From: Cantharellus purpuraceus
Taxonomy: Eukaryota; Basidiomycota; Agaricomycetes; Cantharellales; Hydnaceae
Assembly (NCBI GenBank): GCA_025174535.1
Contig: JALBUN010000012.1
Span: forward strand, 496,001-560,000
Reading direction: 5' to 3'
Length of the DNA: 64,000 nucleotides
Below are positions 60,730 to 64,000 of this stretch, piece after piece. How positions within the stretch are numbered: position 1 is the first letter of the stretch; each line of letters starts with the position of its first letter. Under the pieces are notes generated by a model. The model saw only the letters and a program-made list of their open reading frames with translations, was not told the origin of the DNA and ran no database searches. The position numbers were made by a program, and so were the translations under genes.

Positions 60730-61716
60730 ATGTCTGCAAAAGTTTACGTTGGGTCAGTTTCGCTGTCGCAATCGTTGCTGGGCGGTTCTCTCGTGCTTGC
60801 ACATTTCTGTGACTGATAGACATGATGCCTGTAGCAATTTGAGCTGGAACACGAATGATGATACTCTGAATCAAGTTCGTGTGCTTCTGTCCCGTGCCCT
60901 TGCTGTCCTGTGCAAACGTATTATTCTTGTGTAGGCTTTCAGCCAGTTCGGCACGGTTCTAGATGTACGATACTTTCCCGTTTATGCATCCATTTTAGAC
61001 CTCCTCCTGAGTGTCGTGTGACGTTTGTTTCTGGTTCAGTCTATCGTCATGCGCGACCGTGACACTGGTCGTTCCCGAGGCTTCGGCTTTGTAACATATG
61101 GTTCCTCTCAGGAAGCCGACGCTGCTATCGCAGGACTGCACGAACAAGAGCTCGATGGAAGGAGAATAAAGGTCAACTTGGCAAATGCTAGACCCTCCGG
61201 TGGAGGTGATTATTCATTTAAATTACGCGATCGGCGAATTCAAATATGTTGATTCCCGGATGTAGGCGGTGGCTACGGCGGAGGTGGAGGTGGCTACGGA
61301 GGAAGTGGTGGTGGTGGTTACGGCGGCGGCGGATACAGCGGTGGTTAGCGTCACTATCTTTTTCCTGTGAATATCTTGACGGACATTTCTTGATTCCGTA
61401 GGTGGTGGAGGCTATCAAGGAGGTAAATGTATTTTCTAGTATATGTCAGTTGCTAGCTGACAGAATGGGGATGACTTAGGAGGTGGGGGTTATCAAGGTT
61501 TGTTCTGTCCATTGGATATTGGAAGACATAAATTGACACCTTGGAACCTAGGTGGTGGTGGGTATCAAGGTGGTGGTGGGTATCAAGGTGGTGGTGGGTA
61601 CCAAGGCGGTTATCAAAGCGGTGCGCTGGCACTCGCCCTGTGCATCATTAACTTATATTCAAATAGGCTCCAACGCAGGGTACGGAGGTTATGGCGGTGG
61701 TGGCAGCACGTACTGA
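60730..61716 (+). CDS. Glycine-rich RNA-binding protein (single RRM plus Gly/Tyr/Gln repeats)
   Basis: RNA-binding protein of the GRP/CIRBP type. One RRM: RNP2 KVYVGNLSW (split by an intron after GTTGG), AFSQFGTVLD, then RNP1 RGFGFVTY and ELDGRRIKVNLANARPSGGG. The C-terminus is GGYGGGGGGYGGSGGGG and then GGGGYQ hexapeptide repeats, ending GYGGYGGGGSTY with TGA 61714-61716. The tail is split into several exons, two of them microexons (61402-61422, 21 nt; 61480-61497, 18 nt), all introns being phase 1 after a G. About 155-160 residues. Such proteins bind RNA cooperatively and phase-separate in other organisms. Start chosen because it gives the conserved MSAKVYVGNL. Confidence 0.9.
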
Positions 61717-62839
61717 ACAGCGACTCACATTTCAATCTCAAGTGTGTAATGCCTATGATCAGCTAATTGTCTCACTAGCTGACTACCAAGATGTTAGGTG
61801 TGTAGCCATGCCTCGGCCTGTAGAATGGCCATCATGCCGAATCTATCCTTTCCATGTTTCCATCTTCCCATCTGTTCTCTCCACCCTCCGATGCTTGCAT
61901 GCGGACTCGTTGAACCTCCTGGTCTTATAGGTTTTGTCGGGCATCGGCCTTTGTCTTATTCTTTGATGACTTCCACCCACCTTGGCCTGTGTAGTTTGTC
62001 CATCCCGATCGTTTACAGCACTTCTGTTCGCAAGAATACCGTCTGTACTTGTATGGTGTTACACCCGCGCTTCGTTTGGTCGGTGCATAGCTGCTCTTGT
62101 ATCCCCGAAATCCCAAAAAATGTGATGTTGTTTTCATCCGGGTGCTTGCGTCTTAGATAGTTATCGAGTAAAGACACGACTAGTACTCGTATCAGAAAGC
62201 GACATCATATACATACATCATGCACCCGGTGGTTTCGTAGTATATAACCTTGCTCTTCTTTCTGAACTTACATGCCGCGGGTAATGACAACGTTCGGTTT
62301 GGCACCAAATACGGTGCACATATGACCAAGTGAGAAATCTACGTGAGGATGTCCCTAAACTAAGGGAGAGGTCTGGGAATTAAATATTGAATATTTGGAC
62401 GGGACTAGGCGTGACCTGCGTGCGTGTGAACTTGGTCTGATGGATACGAAGATGAAGAGGAGGTGCGAAATCAGTATAACCTAGCACTCTCGCTCACAGC
62501 ACCTGCCAGCTGAAGCTCTAATAGACTCGGACATGCCCTTTGCTATTTCAACGGACATCTCACGAATTTTATCGTTCCCCTTCTCTGCAACGTTTGGGCT
62601 CCCTTTCTGAGCCCGAGTCTCTCTGTCAGTGTCGGCCCCCGGCACTAGCACCACATCGATAGGAGAGCACCCGCCAAGGCATCTACTTTTTGTCGCACAC
62701 ATACGGCCATAGACATCATGAGTTCAAAGTCGCCCCTTGACTCCTTCAAGTTGAGTTACCGTGTGACCCATGGCGCCAGACTCCAAATTCACGCCCGATC
62801 CCATCTGCTAATAGCATTAATTCCAGGGGACACTTACTC
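61717..62839. other. Intergenic region downstream of the RRM gene
   Basis: 1.1 kb. The first 500 bp are T-rich, probably 3' UTR. A frame beginning ATG at 62718 (MSSKSPLDSFKLSYRV) runs 40 codons and could be an upstream exon of the HMG-box remnant, but no consistent splice junction was found. Otherwise nothing recognised. Confidence 0.4.
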
Positions 62840-63588
62840 ATGCCTCTAGTGCGTAGGCTATCCTTGTCACCCGACCCAAGCCCCTCACGCTTCCAATGCC
62901 CATGCCCTCCACGTCCTCCAAACTCGTGGATATTGTTTCGCTCCGATATGCAGGAAGCTTTGCCTCCACCGCTCTCCGGTAAGTGACGTCTGCCCCAAGC
63001 CGTCATCTCTAATATTATTGCCAAGATGCGGCAAGACGTCTCTCAAGAAAGGCATGTTATGAATGCAAAAGTCCTTAGGGCGGAATATCACCACGACATC
63101 CCGGTTATCGCATTCGCTCCATGAGGCTCGCAGAAACAGCACGTTTACGGGTGGAAGAGCCCGATGTTCCTGTAGTGGTTTCACCATCCCACCACTCAAG
63201 CAGATCTAATGATTCCTCTCGGAATCGACACCAGCTGCCTCGTATACTTCTCTAGTACCTTTCTCCACCTTGCGTGACCGTAATGCCACCACTGGTTGCA
63301 CCGCTGCCTAGTATGCCACTTCATCCACCGCTTGTGTCAGACCCACAATACGCACCGATGCATCCCGACGGACAAGACTACATTGACTTATTGCTCGCCC
63401 AGCCTCACGAGCCACAAGACCGTGTGAAGTATGCGATAGCAGAAGTTGGTCACATTCGCTTTTGCGTCTTTGAAAATAGCTGACTGATGCGGCATGCAGC
63501 AACGTATAATGAACCCCCTCCCAATCCTCTGGTCCAGAGTCCATTAGGTTGGGGTCCGCATGATCCGTCGCCTGCGACTGACTGCTAA
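62840..63588 (+). pseudogene. HMG-box transcription factor, decayed
   Basis: The frame from 62840 gives PRPPNSWILFRSDMQEAL, the start of a sex-determination-type HMG box. It then meets an in-frame TGA (62993-62995) just before LPQAVISNIIAKMRQ and KVLRAEYHH, and a one-base frame change before HPGYRIRSM, the end of the box at about 63120. A further TAG at 63253-63255 interrupts a Ser/Pro-rich tail, which then continues, correctly spliced (GACC|GTGTGA...TGCAG), to DPSPATDC and TAA at 63588. Three lesions in 260 bp argue for a pseudogene. HMG-box genes of this type control mating or fruiting in basidiomycetes, but this one cannot be assigned. Confidence 0.62.
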
Positions 63589-64000
63589 ATGGGTCAGTGG
63601 TGAACACCAGCAATAGCTCTTGCTATCATCTCGATTGCTTATTTGACATCGGGGACGTGTAGAACGGGGCAAAAAATGCCCTGAACTCGAAAAGGGAACA
63701 GCTTATGAACGCCGATTTCGTTCGCTCATCCACTGCCGTGAGTGATGTATATGGGTACAACAATACCCCGTCTCACAGCCCGGGAACCTCTCATGCTGAA
63801 GCACTCATCGCCATGGACGCTGTAGGGCCCGACTCAGTCGAACAACCTGGCCGGAAGACCAATCAGTGAGCGAGGAGGAGCTCCAGAGTTCAGTGAGAGT
63901 TATCAAAGACTTAAATGTCGTTTTGATTACTACGACCGAGTGTAGAGCAGTGTGTCCCTCCCCGGACCGCCTGGAGCATCGAGCTCCTCGATACATCATC
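63589..64000. other. Right-edge region, no gene assigned
   Basis: A 54-codon plus-strand frame (ATG 63706 to TGA 63870) with Ser/Thr-rich composition could be a last exon of the HMG-box remnant or noise. The minus frame at 63805-63999 has no family content. Confidence 0.35.

Overview
This window is a piece of a filamentous fungal nuclear genome, most likely a wood-associated Agaricomycete (Basidiomycota). The signs are genes cut by many short introns (mostly 45-60 nt, GT-AG with CTNAY-like branch points), a P450-reductase fusion of the CYP505 type, a GST resembling the fungal etherase-like class, a DUF6593-like protein, an Agaricomycete-style HMG-box remnant and nested Gypsy and Copia retroelements. 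Exon structures were worked out by hand from splice consensus, reading phase and family knowledge. No alignment or transcript data were available.

Layout. 1-12.7 kb: end of an unidentified acidic protein (+); a self-sufficient cytochrome P450/NADPH-P450 reductase fusion (-); SNF1/AMPK-alpha kinase (+), divergent from the P450; a Ctr copper transporter (+); a PRMT1-type arginine methyltransferase (-). 13.4-28.7 kb: three tandem GST genes (-). Copies 2 and 3 are separated by an 11.8-kb block bounded by terminal inverted repeats and a 5-bp direct repeat. The block is packed with broken retroelements: a Copia 5' end, a chromodomain Gypsy pol, a second Gypsy pair of LTRs with a gag fragment, two ~1.4-1.5-kb LTR-like units and an inverted LTR pair. 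29.7-32.0 kb: a membrane-anchored pepsin-like aspartic protease (+). 32-35.8 kb is gene-poor. 35.9-45.1 kb: DUF6593-like protein (-), histone chaperone CHZ1 (+), TFIIH subunit TFB4 (-), U1-type zinc-finger splicing protein of the WBP4 type (-), an unknown small protein (+), ribosomal protein uS12/RPS23 (+). 45.3-49.9 kb: three closely packed minus-strand genes: an SLC49/FLVCR-like MFS carrier, an unknown 117-aa protein and CDP-diacylglycerol synthase CDS1. The last two are only 5 nt apart. 50.6-54.2 kb: two tandem alpha/beta hydrolases of the homoserine-acetyltransferase fold (+). 54.5-61.7 kb: proteasome alpha3 (PRE9), an HMT1-type half ABC transporter and a glycine-rich RRM protein (all +). 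62.8-63.6 kb: an HMG-box gene that looks decayed.

How the genes fit together. Most are independent housekeeping genes (translation, proteasome, TFIIH, lipid synthesis, splicing). There is a loose accessory theme of xenobiotic and metal handling (P450 fusion, GST array, copper transporter, HMT1 transporter), but nothing shows that they are co-regulated. The clearest non-routine signals are the mosaic GST array around the retroelement nest, a 24-bp-periodic array of TGACTCA sites in one LTR, the 5-nt gap between two same-strand genes, microexons in the glycine-rich protein and the broken HMG-box gene. I found no CRISPR, no tRNA and no clearly new defence or biosynthetic system.
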